Source: Paralichthys olivaceus
Lineage: Eukaryota; Chordata; Actinopteri; Pleuronectiformes; Paralichthyidae
Direction of reading: 5' to 3'
Assembly: GCF_024713975.1 (NCBI RefSeq)
Contig: NC_091095.1
Location: forward strand, 8,261,501-8,325,500
Length of the DNA: 64,000 nucleotides
Under the pieces are notes generated by a model. It saw nothing but the letters and a program-made list of their open reading frames with translations. It searched no databases and was not told the DNA's origin. Both the position numbers and the translations under genes were made by a program. This document shows, in pieces, positions 52,145-63,810 of this stretch. Within the stretch, counting starts at the first letter, position 1; every line of letters begins with the position of its first letter.

Positions 52145-53559
52145 CTAAAAACTGTTGTCCTCGTCAGAGTGATGAAAACACATGTCCATTCTTTGTCGGA
52201 GGCGCTTCTTAAGCTGAAAGTGTCTCTTCACTGAGGTAGTGTTGTACTCCTGGGCCTTTAGCTTGGCGTAGTAATCAGAGAACTTGTTAAACAGGAAGGA
52301 GATGGGCATGCCATTCAGGATGATACCAAAGGAGATGCAGCCAAAGGCCACGATACGGCCCAGGACGGTTTCAGGAACCACGTCCCCGTAGCCCACAGTC
52401 GAGATGCTGACCTGAGAGAGAAAAGTTGACATGAGAATCAGTTTTCATGAACATTTATTGTTCTGTACAAAATGAAACCTATTGACTATTGTCAGGTGAC
52501 CAGTTTTCTTGCTGTTGTCATGATGACGAGAACAGAGGAGATTAAGTTAAAGAGTTGTTATGTTAGGAGGAAGACTTTCATTTAATAGCCCTCTGATTAT
52601 TTGAAACCCATAGGTTATCATTATCCTTGTCTGCTCAACAACCATAACCGTGTCTTATCATTGTAACCATGGAGACGAAGGTCCTGTAATCTCAGGGGAG
52701 TACTTCTTTTAACATGTGTGGTACACCTGTCTTTGTATCCATGGGTAACTTACTGTAGGAGACCAATATGTTAAATTAAGTTAGATGACTTGTTCCTTTT
52801 CATCCCACAACTTTCAAGTTATGTACGGCTGGTAAGGTAGCATAGCAGACAGGATTTTATTATTGGTTTATAGGGAGGTCATGAACATGTGTACATGTGT
52901 TCTGTGGTGAAAGAGGTTGGAAGAAATGTATTCTATTTGTAACAAGTTTTTAAATCACTCTATTGTGGACTTTTTTTGCAAAAGCAGATTCTGCAACACA
53001 CATGCAGCTACACCCCTCAAATGGACTAATCTTGTTTGTTTGTTGCTATAGTCCAATGGTGATTCATGTTGCTCCAAACTGCTGAGTTTGATCCCTGCTT
53101 TAACAAGAAGCAGAAGGCTTTACTCACATACAGCAACTTGTTTGGACTTGTGATAAAGATGCAAAGGTTTAGGATATTGAAACTGAGACTTGGTTTACAG
53201 CAGGGTTTGCTTCTGGTATCATTTTCATTTTTATTGGTTAATCTAATTACATGTGCTGTGTATTTAGGGGGAAAATTCACTGTTGGATGAACATACACAC
53301 ACACAGACACACAAATGTACGACATTAGCTTGCTAAAGCTAGTTATCTAGACTGTTAAGCGATGAGCAAGGACTCCAGTACCAGCACACACACAATTTTG
53401 CACCAGAAATGTCATATGAAGTATAGAAGTATATTCTCATTTTCTGACACAGGCGATGTTCGGAGACAGCTAGGGCTAAAGCTAAATCTGAGGACCACGG
53501 TGGTCCTGAGCCATTTGATATGCTGGCACAGGCGGAAATCTCAATCTCAGGATCAAATG

Positions 53560-53595
<36 letters not shown>

Positions 53596-55344
53596 TAGAC
53601 AGCCAAGGGCCAGAAGATGAATGTTAGGCTTTGTGGTAGTTTAGGGGTTTAGTTTAAGCAGAGATGTGAAAATGAGAGCGGCTTTCGTAATTCCCATTAG
53701 GGACTGGTCGCTGGTGGCGGAGGGTGTTAATCTTTCATATATATTTAAATAATTTAGAGGCATCCAAAATGGTTGGCTCTATGTAAGCATTGGTCCTACA
53801 GGGTCCAAGATGGTTTCAATCACTGGCTGGCATTATGAGCCATGTTCCAACCACATCTTTTTTTATAAATGTGTAATAAATGTGATATTGAAACCAGCAT
53901 TAATGTATTTCATCTAAGAATAGTCATATAATTTAGTTTACAGCTCATAAAAGAATTGTTGTAAGACTATAAGACTTTTATCCTTCATATTTCCATATAG
54001 GTGATCGAGCACAACAAATGGAGACACCAGTGCAGCAACAAATCGCCAAACAAGGTCAAATTTACGATGATGGATACTCACTGCAGCCCACCACCAGGCA
54101 TATGGGATACTGCTGATGGGAGATCCCTCAGTCTCCCTCTCGGCTGAATGCAGAAGAGCAGAGAAAGTGAAGATTCCCATGGCGATAAAAAGGAAAATGC
54201 AAGATGCCTGCTGGTAACACTGCCGCAGAGTGAACCCAAATGCTCTCATGCCGGTTGAGTGTCGAGCCAACTTCAAGATCCGAAATACCCTCAGCAGCTT
54301 CACCACTTTGAGGACATGGCTGAGTCTGCTGACTCGAGCCATTGCCCTGACCTCTTTCTGTGCGCTCGTATCCTCTGTGTTATTGAAGCCTTCGAAGATG
54401 ATCTGGAAGAAATAAGGCATCACTGCCACCATGTCCACAAAGTTTAGTCCACTCTTCAAAAACATTATGATGTCTGGACTGCTTACAAGGCGAATTAAAT
54501 ATTCAAAGGTAAAGAAGACAATGGTGATAATCTCCACCCATTCCATGAGTGTTTTGCCTTTAATTGTATACTGTTGAATTTCCTCCACAGTGTTGAGAGC
54601 CATTGCCATGATAGAGAAGAGCACAAAAAGATTGGAAAGCACGTTGAAAGCCTTCGCCAGAGTTGAAGAGTACGGATCCTCTACAACGTTCCACAGACTC
54701 TTCCTTAGATCACCAAACATCATGTCCTGGAAGGACTCTTCATTGTACTTCACCTCAATCTCAGCCATCAGCTCCTTGTCCACCTTTAGGTTGTCCTTCA
54801 CCTCATCCACCTTCTCCTCAAACATCATCCAGCAGCAGCGCTGAGTGTCCTTCAGGCTCAGACCCCAGTATGCCATTTCCTCCTCAAAGTTGATGGGGCA
54901 CATTTCCTGTATGACCCACAACACTCCGCTTGTGTAGAAATGGCGGATGTGGTGGAAGAAGGCAGGGTCCCGATCGAAGAAGAACTCGTTCTTGCGTACG
55001 GAGTAGTCATCACAAAGTGTGCAGAGTTTTGCCCGGTCTCTGCATAGAGCCAAGGAGCCAATACGGGTACGAGGGTATTTGACGGCACACTGTGTAGGGA
55101 TGTGAAAAACCTTCCCTCCAACGTTAACACTGATGCTCTGCTGCAGCTTAGGTCTCTCCTCAGCTTTAGGACACTCTACTTCGATACCAGGACTGTCGAG
55201 ATCATCCAGCGAGCTCCATGCTTTGACCGTTTTCTCCTGAGAAAATGGGAATGTTTTGTGGTCGTCTGCACCATTTGAGAAATAATTAATAGTAGACCGG
55301 CGATTTTGTAAACATCTCTGAAGTTGAGCTTGTGCTGAAGCCAT
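52145..55344 (-). CDS. kcnv2: Kv8.2-like silent voltage-gated K+ channel subunit
   Basis: Modifier alpha subunit that co-assembles with Kv2-type channels; KCNV2 acts in photoreceptors. Two coding exons: 54082-55344 and 52145-52411, 509 aa (human KCNV2 545). The ATG at 55344 is the first in frame. T1 domain near residues 75-180 ([27 protein letters not shown], then [13 protein letters not shown]). S1 is [20 protein letters not shown]4 is [21 protein letters not shown], and the intron splits the pore just before [15 protein letters not shown] (filter GYG at 428-430). S6 holds [21 protein letters not shown], with NGMP instead of the PXP of ordinary Kv channels, a mark of silent subunits. Kv8.2 rather than KCNG is judged from the linker (NTVEEIQQ) and tail. 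Teleosts have two kcnv2 genes; which one this is cannot be told here. Confidence 0.88.
53562..53593. repeat. (GT)n microsatellite in the kcnv2 intron
   Basis: About 16 GT units in the single kcnv2 coding intron. It creates a spurious Val-Cys frame. Confidence 0.95.
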
Positions 55345-55347
55345 AGA

Positions 55348-55651
55348 AACTGTACTGTCAGCACAGAAGTGAAATTGAGCAAAAAGAAACAAGGAAATAC
55401 TTTCTAGCAATTTTTTCTAGCAACACATAGTATCTTGCTAAATCACCAGAAAGATTTCATCAGGTCCTGCAGGAAGCAAGACTCCAGAAACATCCTGTTT
55501 TGCTGCTTTGCTGTGAACCAGGTGGAGAGAAAAGATTGTATCTTACTGCAAATACTTAACAAAGGCAACTGATTCTAAGGAGGAGGAGAGCAGCAGGGAT
55601 TTCATCTGTTTAATCTCACTGGTGCCCTTCCAAGTCTCTTTAAGCAGTTGT

Positions 55652-55665
<14 letters not shown>
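55348..55665 (-). promoter_or_regulatory. kcnv2: kcnv2 5'UTR/promoter, source arm of an inverted duplication
   Basis: It ends about 4 bases before the kcnv2 ATG. The reverse complement of this stretch is found at 59690-60014 with scattered substitutions. It includes the words for CACTTCTGTGCTGACAGTAC, GATACTATGTGTTGCTAG and TTCACAGCAAAGCAGCAAAAC on the minus strand, and it is bounded on the far side by a GT microsatellite. Confidence 0.8.

Positions 55666-55707
<42 letters not shown>
55655..55707. repeat. (GT)n microsatellite
   Basis: About 25 GT units directly upstream of the kcnv2 promoter arm. The partner arm also begins next to a short CA/GT tract. Confidence 0.97.
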
Positions 55708-55708
<1 letters not shown>

Positions 55709-58700
55709 ATTAAGAAACAAGGTTGATTTAAGGATTTTTAAGTGACGGGGCAATGAGACAACTGGGGCTTTATATTGTATCTATTCTTATTCCTTTTAAA
55801 TCACTTTTTTCTATTCTATTCTTTCTTCGTACTGTTCTCACTCTGGTGATAAAATTATATTCATAATTATATTATATTGATTTTTTTTTTTTCAACAAAG
55901 CTGATTACAAATGTATCTTCTCGTAAAAAACCTGTAATGTGTGTAATTTTCTTTGTGGTTTTTCTACTACCTGGTAGTTGGTATTTAACCCATGAAGTCA
56001 AATATGAAATATTATACAGCTGTATACAGCGTCAACATACAGTTGGCAATTACATTCAAACATGGGGCCTTTTTTTTTTTTAAATTTGAGCCTATCAGAC
56101 ATATAAAAACAGCTTGATGGGGGTAATGGGTTCTATGTACAACCCGACATACTTTCTGTAACAGGGCCTTTGCAGTGAAAGACAAATCAGTCACTGTAGG
56201 ATTAGTGTCGGGGTATCGCGGTGGTCCCAGGGACCCCAGCAACACATTCCTCGTTGGCAAAGTTAAAGAACAAAGATATTTATAAGTAGCATGGTGGAGA
56301 TGCAGACCTGTATGGTTTTAATTGTTTAAGTGCTTTTTAAATTATTTTATTGGTCTCACTAGTGCTGGCCTCCTAACTGTATGTGTCAAAAGTAAATCTA
56401 GAGAAGTGGAATTCAGTAACTATGGTCCCTCTCTAGAACAAATCCTCAGATGATATAAGATGTAATAATAAAACCTGTTCTGCGTGTTTGTGTCTGTTTT
56501 TGTTCATTTCATCTTTGAGGGTAAGACAGTGGGTGTGTTGTCTAAACATATGTATCCTTGTCAGCTGCTAGAGCCGAACATAACCAACCTGACACGTAGG
56601 AGCAACGTGCTCACAGTTCCACAGACTCTGCATCACTCTACATTTCTTTACTTGTTGGAGTTACTGATATTGATGCACTGGGTGTTAGCAGTGAGATAAC
56701 TACACATAGTTGTATTATACTTCCCTTTCAGTAGGTTTATCCTGTGAAATTAAATATCTATTTTAAATGGGAGAGAGTTTACAGATGTACCTTGTGACCC
56801 CCACGCCACGGTGCAAGAAAACAGGACCATGTGTTTAAGTGATTGCAACGTTCCCACCAGTGTGTCGTCAGAGTCAGGTCAGACAGTGTGTCAAACTAAA
56901 GCTCATTATAGAGCGACATCATGTGATTAAGTGAAATGTTTCACCTCTCATCAGGAGGCTTTCTTCACTTCAGTTCCACAGGCCTTGTTCCTTAAAAGCA
57001 GATTCATATTTCGTGGCCCACACGTTATTATATCGTGTTTTATGTTATGTATTTTTGACCAAATGTCACCAGGGGCTCCTTAACTTACACAATCACACAA
57101 TCAGAGTTTTTTTTACCAGCATTTAGCAGCTGTAACTGTATTTCCACTGACTGAGGTCCTGTGTTCACTATTTACGAACACACAGTTTTACTTCTTGTGA
57201 AGCAAAAAAATATGATATTTAATGATTTTTAAAAAAGCTTGCAATGTTAAGTGCAGTGTAAAGTTAGCGTGTTAAATAATGAAGATTAAAATTATAAATT
57301 GATGTTTTTCTATCTTTCTATGTGACACAAAAATATTTTATTGTTTATAAACTTGCAGGAAAAAACATGAAATATTTTTGATATTTAATTCATGTTCATC
57401 ATTCAACCGAATCTCACGTGGCTCAAACACAGTTCAACAATGATTCTGAAGCCACCCACATATAAATAAAACTGTTCCTTACAAATAAATACCAACAACA
57501 AAACTCACACAGTTTGAGTTCGAGAAAAAAAGAACACAAGGAGACTGGACATCAGACAAGGCAAGTCGATCAAAACATTCACAAGTAAATCCAAACCTGT
57601 GGGAGACATCGAATAAAACCACACACACATTTGTTCCCATGGTTGCACCAGCGATTAGAAACCATCAAAACTTAAACCTGCAACCCAAGAAATCCTCTTT
57701 GTCTCTTTACTCACACTCTTAACACTGACTACATGTGCAGTGTTAATGTATCTGAACAAGCTACACTTCATTGTCTTTTATAATTGGACAGAGTCAGGTT
57801 CATTGCTTCAACCCTTTTCTTTCCAGTCTTCGTTATAAAGTGGAGATAACCAGCTGCTGGCTTCATGTTAATATCAGCATCAAACATTTCCCGACATTTA
57901 AAGACAAAACAAAAAGACAATATACCTTGATTTTCTGGCCATTCCTCTGCGTGATGGAGCTGACAAGCAGCAGCAGTTTCAGTAGTAATCAGTAAAAACT
58001 ATAAGAAAAGCTCTGTCATAACCTCCTCTGATGGATAAATTAAAGCTGAAGGATTTTAGTTTGCCATGACCCCAGATGAGGTCACTGTAAAAGACCCCAG
58101 TGAGAGTCAAACCCAGCGTTTTCATCTATTCACAGTTAAAAGGCCATTTTAAGTTCAGTTTGCATAAATAAATATGAATTGATGTATGAATATTGTAGAA
58201 ATGTAGCAGTTTGCACATATAATATTAAGGTCTTGTGTGAGATAAATAGACAGTATTCTTACACTGGAATAAAAATAAAAATCATTTTCTCAGTCCAGTA
58301 CACTTTTTGGAGTTTTAAACTGAGAGAACAGAATTAATTTCCTTCCTTTCACATTCTTCCTTGAATTTGAAGTGTTTAAAAGAATAAAGCATCTTTTTTA
58401 CCGTTACAGTATCTTAGAGAATTGCCCTCCTGGGACAAATAAAGTTGTTTTTAATTGAATTGAATACTGACAAACCTGAATGCCAAGAACTAAATATAAT
58501 TGTTGGAAGGAAAATCTACTATTCACAACACCTCCAATCCATCTATAATACTGGAAAAGTAAAGTTTTGTGACTAAAAATAAACTGGAATTGCAAAGACT
58601 CATTATTTTCTCAATGAATCTTTCTGTCTTTCAAATCCAAGATAACAGTGAAATCAATTTATCACCACTCTCCGCAGATCTCAAATAGTATGTTTTGTCT

Positions 58701-59230
58701 GATCAACAGTACAAAACCCAAAGACATTTTAATTTTACTGTCAAATTTGAAAGAAAACTAGAAAAATGTCATCTGAAACCAGCTAATCAATAATGAAAAT
58801 ATCCCAATTCATTTCAGTTTGGTCATTTCAAACTATCTTTCTCACGGTCATTTTGGAGAATTATAGTCTGTAACACAACTGGCAACTGTTGAGCAAAATG
58901 CTTGAAAACAGGAATTTAAAAAATTAAGCAAACTATTTCATCCATATTAATATTTAACACAAAAAAATAGATGAATGCTTATTGACCGGTTTCAGAATCA
59001 AACTTGACAATGGCCTTCATGAACAAGAAGAATAATCTACTGTAGAAGCACGAAGGCTGAATGTAATACTTCTCCAGAACTAAAGGTGTAACAGTAATGA
59101 CTGTTCAAAGGCCCTTTCCCCTCTCCGATCTCACTCATCTACCAGCTGGGTTTGCCGTCAATGTCGTTCAGTCTGGGGCTTGAGAAGCACCAGGTGAAGC
59201 CCAGTCAGCTGGACGTCTGTCACACTTTCT
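55708..59230. other. Intergenic region and 3'UTR of the LDLR-like gene
   Basis: No gene recognised in 55708-59100. A repeat tail ending GGGACAAATAAAGTTG...GAATTGAATA is at about 58425-58468, reminiscent of retroposed elements. The 3'UTR of the minus-strand receptor gene lies below 59231, and AATAAA-like signals for it could be near 58977 on the minus strand but are not certain. Confidence 0.45.
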
Positions 59231-62200
59231 TCATTCCGCGTCCAAGTCCAGCTTATGCAGTTTCCTGGCGACGGAGAAAACACACGGCTTAGTTGAAATA
59301 CTGCACACTGTAAGCCTTTAACCTGAGGAGAGCCGGTCAAGCTGTGTTTATCTGCGGAATGAGCAGAGTGCTTTTTAAGAAAAGTGACCTGCATTTAGAA
59401 CCAAGAGACCTAAATGAACAACAAACAGGCCTGACACTGGACTATTGAGACCAATATTGAAACTTCTATTAAAATAAAGAAGTATATATATAAGTCTATA
59501 TATAAATTGCTACATTGGGTTTGTCAATATTAACATTGAATATACAAGTACATGACAAATCCCTTAAGTAGGTCATAAAGGAATTTTAACTAAGTGCTGA
59601 ATGGGACACTTCACAGATTAAGATGGGGCTGCATCTAACATTTATTATTTGTTTATGATTATATCTTAAGTTAAATTTAATTACTTCTCCACACACACAC
59701 ACCACCCCCTACAACTGCTTAAAGAGACTTGGAAGGGCACCAGTGAGATTAAATAGATGAAATCCCTGCTGCTCTCCTCCTCCCGAGAATCAGTTGCCTT
59801 TGTTAAGTCTTTGCAGTAAGATACAATCTTTTCTCTCCACCTGGTTCACAGCAAAGCAGCAAAACAGGATGTTTCTTGGATATCGCTTCCTGCAGGACCC
59901 AATGAAATCTTTCTGGTGATTTAGCAAGATACTATGTGTTGCTAGAAAACATTGATAGAAAGTGTTTCCTCGCTTCTTTTTGCTCAATCTCACTTCTGTG
60001 CTGACAGTACAGTTGCCGGTCCAATCTGGAGGTGAATTAACGTGCCTGTCTTTGAGTGTTTGACTGTTTACTGACTTCTCTTACCTTGGCCCCTGGATGA
60101 TGATGAGCGGGTCCTGAGATTCTTTGAGGTAGAAACTCTGCACAGTGAGGGGCCTGGATGGCCTGAACTCCTCTCTCCACCACCATACAGCCATCCCCAC
60201 CAGCAGCAAACTGAGAAAAACTGTGAACAAAAAAAGTGTACACACACACACACACACACACACACCACACACACACACACACAAATGGCAAGTTAAGATG
60301 CTGCTGACAAGGTTCTGTATGATACCTCCACCATTCCCTCCTCTATACAGACAAACAAGTGGCCACTACGACCAAATAAATAAGGAAATTATAAGACAAT
60401 AAGAAAAAAGTGAAGTCTATCAGAATCAACAATGATTCATGCAAATAATTATTGAAATGAATGTTCCACTTAAACAAGTTTAATAATATATTTAACTGTT
60501 TAAGTCTCTACATTCAAACTCAAACACTTCACAATTCAAATCTAGTTCATGTAAACACATTCGAAAAAACCTGAGGACACAGACTGGTGTCTTAATTGCT
60601 GGTGCTCTATATTTGTAATTTCTGTGTTTTTTAGCAAAGCTTTTATTATTAATATCTGATTATGAGTCACTGTTACAATAAAACATTTGATATATGTAAT
60701 GACTGTTCAAACACACATTTGTACATGTTTTAGTAGCGATGACCTGGCCTGTGAGACAGGTCATCTTTCTTATTGACAGGTTCTGCTGTCAATAAGAAAG
60801 ACAGACTTTATTTGACCCAGGAAACTGAATCTTACTGATAAGAGAGAGGACTCCAATGAAGGTGGGATCAGATAATCTCGAGGCCCGAACAGCGATAGAA
60901 GGAGTTTCATGAGAATTTTGTTCAGTGTCTGGAAAAACACAGCTGAACTCTGGACTCTCAGACAGCAGGTCGACCACACACCCGTGGTGGCACGCTGTCC
61001 CAGGACGTCCACATACAGATGACCCTAAGAACCAACAGGATGTTGTGAGGTGGCCAAGTACACCCTGTTTTTATTAATCAAACCTAAACACAAACCTTAA
61101 CATATCATGAAATCTGAGACATATCATGTGCAGAAATGTCCTTGATCGTACCATCAGGCTGGAGGACGGGCTGAATGACGACCACACCACCTGGTGATGC
61201 TACATTTGTCAGCAGTATTTGAAGTTGGCTGCCATTGTGCTTGTTTGCTCTGCAGATGGAGCGCGTGACTTCTTCACTCCAATATACAAAACCCTGTTGA
61301 AACAGAGAGAGGGAGTAAGCATTATTTGATTGTGGGTTTTCTTAGGCTTCTTCCTACAGTTCAAATACATGCAGATCAGGATGAGGTTGATTGCAGACTC
61401 TAAATTGACTGCAGCTTTGAGTGTGAAGATTTATAGGCGCATCAGTACACCACCGGGCTGTAACATCTTTTTCACCTCAAACACAGCCAGTCCGAAGGGT
61501 CGGTCCAGATAACCATTAGATTCCACCACTGTTTTACGATCACGGCCTTTAAAATTTACTCTGGAGATGCTTCTCTGATCAGCCCAGTACAACAGCTGAC
61601 GAGGCATATCTAGGGGGAAAAAAACACATGAACACATAAATGGATGTGGTAAACAGCACTGCTCACACATATTGTTTTAAAGGGGAGGCCATTCCTTTTT
61701 TAAATTTCTTTAAACTTTCCAAAATCAATTCAGATACATTGCAAAATGAAAACATATGGAATATAGAGATTTTCCAAGTTTCCAAGTACAAAAACTTTCT
61801 TTGATAATTATCACAACATACCTACAGAGAGGGCAACAGGGCAGCGTATTGAGGAAGTGACTAGGGCCACAGTGTCTCGGCCGTCCAAGCCAGCACTCTC
61901 AATCTTTGGGAAACTGCCACATTGAGCCCAGAAGAGAAACCTGAGAAAACAAAATGCAGCAGAGTTCTGCGATAAGATTCTTGACTCATCCTATTTAATT
62001 GTTCTTTATGTTTGTACTTCTTGCATTCATGCTTTTTCCAATATTGTAAAAATTGTAATTGTGTAATTAAACACAACACTGAAAATATTTTTTTATGTCA
62101 TTCATTTAAAATATGTTACAAAAAAACTTCAACAGCCCGGTTTGGTTTAGACTTTGGCTAGGTTGTCCTCTGTGTAGTGTTTTTATGAATCAATGACACA

Positions 62201-62815
62201 TCATTCTAATGAAGATCAATCGTAATCAGAAAATAGTTTTTTGAAACCTCAACCTATGTCCAATCAGGCGGGGAGAATGAAATAAATGTGATTGGCAGAT
62301 TCAAATGGTATAGACTAAAGTTGACTATTGGGTGGGTAGAGTAGACATTTGGGTGGGTATTGCCCACCCCTGCCCACTTCTAGATCTGGGCCCCGTTAAC
62401 AAACTGTTGAGAAAGTGAAAGTCGAAAGAGAGAGAAAAATTATTCTGTATCAGCACACTGATGCAGTCCCCCACCAAAACTGAATGGGTGATTTTCTGAC
62501 CCAGACTGCATCCTTCTACCAAGTTTTGTGGGAATCTGTCTGACAGATGAAAACGTAACCTTGTTCCAGGTAAAAATGGAAATCTGTGTGTAGCTCTACC
62601 CTCTGAGAGGATCCACAGCCACTGCAGAAGGTTTGTCCAGCCCTGTGATGAGCTGACGCTGTATTGAACCGTCCAGCAGGCTGACGTTAATCGAACCACT
62701 CTCCACGCCGGTCCAGTAGAGGAGCTGGTGGATCCAGTCCACGGCCAGGCCCGACACTGTACCTTTTACTTTCAGCAGCAATGTGGCGTTATGTTGATTT
62801 CCATCCATGGAGACC
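59231..62815 (-). CDS. Divergent LDL-receptor-family protein, 3' part (5' end beyond window)
   Basis: Seven exons: 62600-62815, 61822-61940, 61476-61609, 61152-61293, 60836-61024, 60085-60220 and 59231-59264, phases all consistent. The first four match, exon by exon, the end of the six-bladed YWTD propeller of VLDLR/LDLR (SGLAVDWIHQLLYWTG, KPSAVAVDPLRG, LLYWADQRSISRVNFKG, DRPFGLAVFE, GFVYWSEEVTRSICRANK). The next encodes an EGF-like module (CGRPGTACHHGC) and a short linker. A membrane span crosses the following junction (IGVLSLIIFLSLLLVGMAVWWW). The cytoplasmic tail is about 40 aa (begins REEFRPSRPL, ends HKLDLDAE) and has no NPxY. Blade two is eroded (FLFWAQCG for YWSDWG). Order and direction relative to kcnv2 copy human VLDLR-KCNV2. 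It could be a lost-in-mammals VLDLR/LDLR ohnologue or the fish vitellogenin receptor Lrp13; I cannot decide, so no symbol is given. Confidence 0.82.
59690..60014 (+). repeat. Inverted copy of the kcnv2 promoter/5'UTR
   Basis: Lies in the last intron of the LDLR-like gene. From CCCTACAACTGCTTAAAGAG through GCTGACAGTACAGTT it follows the reverse complement of 55348-55665 with a few substitutions and small indels. Similarity stops at AGTT|GCCGG, where kcnv2 reads AGTT|TCTATGG, so the start codon is not included. Confidence 0.85.
60239..60283. repeat. (CA)n microsatellite
   Basis: Interrupted CA tract (one CACCACAC break) about 20 bases upstream, on the minus strand, of the receptor's transmembrane/tail exon. 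Its length could influence the polypyrimidine context of that acceptor. Confidence 0.95.
60764..60801. repeat. Perfect 16-bp inverted repeat, 6-base loop
   Basis: Arms 60764-60779 and 60786-60801 (TCTTTCTTATTGACAG and its exact complement) around GTTCTG. It lies in the intron about 35 bases past the 5' splice site at 60835 of the receptor's EGF/linker exon. A second small inverted pair GACCTG/CAGGTC lies just beside it (60741-60762). Confidence 0.95.
62265..62400 (-). repeat. Short dispersed repeat, copy B
   Basis: Contains GCCCACTTCTAGATCTGGGCCC and AATAAATGTGATTGGCAGATTCA, the inverse of 18545-18650. Intronic. Confidence 0.55.
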
Positions 62816-63049
62816 CTGAGAAACATCCACAGATGAAAAGGCATAACACTCACAATCCTTGTCTTTGTGAGCATGTGAGCCTGCTAATGTTGACACATAT
62901 CACACGTTAACAGGCAGGAAAGGATCAGAAGCATCTTTTTACTAATGATCCTTTTCTTCTTATTAACTGATTATTTTGATGTTTCTCCCTGAAATCCATT
63001 AGACTATATGAAATCAGCCTCTATGTTCAGCACAGGGAATTAAATACAC

Positions 63050-63235
63050 TTGTGCCAATCTAACTGTCTTTCCCATTACCTCTTTTTTGCACTGTTACCT
63101 TACCTCACTTTATGTCATATGTTTATATTGTTATATCTTTACACTGGTTGCACTGTTATTGGAGTGGTTTTTAAATCTCATTGTACATGTGTATAGTGAC
63201 AATAAAGGCATTCTATCTATCTAGTTGTAGAGGGA
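63050..63235 (+). repeat. Retroposon-like tail with (TCTA)n end
   Basis: TTTAAATCTCATTGTACATGTG, then GTGACAATAAAGGCATTC, then TATCTATCTA: a tail form common at the 3' ends of fish retroposons. Upstream limit uncertain. Confidence 0.6.
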
Positions 63236-63399
63236 CATTCTTTCAGTTCATTAAACTCAATCTATGATGGTTATCTCCCTATTCTTTATTTATCAGCACA
63301 TGTAATGTCACCAAACTGGATCAAGCTCAAGTCATTCATACTGAAGTGAAGCAACTGACGTAAAACTTTGGAACGTCGAGGACTGAATTATATGAGTCA

Positions 63400-63500
63400 T
63401 AGAATGGTAGAGCACATACCTCCACCAAGGCTGAACTGTCCCTTCAATTCAATCTGTACCAAATTACAGATTGAATTGATAATTTAATTATTTGGTACAT
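63400..63500. repeat. Dispersed repeat copy carrying a fold-back
   Basis: GCACATACCTCCACCAAGGCTGAACTGTCCC followed by CAATCTGTACCAAAT parallels 38310-38380. The copy contains a perfect 14-bp inverted repeat at 63445-63478 (loop CCAAAT) that its relative lacks. Confidence 0.7.
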
Positions 63501-63754
63501 ACACCTAAACTGGATGAGCTGAATTAATAAAATACACTTGAATACATTTAACAAACTTCTGACAGGGATTATACTTTGAAGGCTAGTGCTGCAGTGAGAA
63601 GAGGAAACCTCATTCTGAAGAACAGGTCAGGCTGCACGTTGCTGTTCTTCCTGTTGGTCTTGAAACAGCTCATACCCTACATTGCGAAACGTCTCTTTTA
63701 GAGCAGTGATAGTACAGATTTGGTCATCTTTGTCGTAACAAATCACTTTGAGCT

Positions 63755-63810
63755 GCATTTTATGTATGAAAGGTGCTGTATAAATAAAATGTATTATTAT
63801 AATAGTATTA
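63755..63810 (+). repeat. SINE-like tail
   Basis: GAAAGGTGCTGTATAAATAAAATGTATTATTATAATAG is a frequent 3' end of fish SINE-like repeats. No full element is seen. Confidence 0.5.

Noticed and set aside
55345-55410. N-terminal extension of the kcnv2 protein
   Set aside because: The extended frame begins at a TTG and falls in the duplicated leader; the first in-frame ATG is at 55344.
60068-60291. Cys-Val repeat frames at the receptor's tail exon
   Set aside because: They read an intronic CA microsatellite before the true acceptor; only the part below 60220 is exon.
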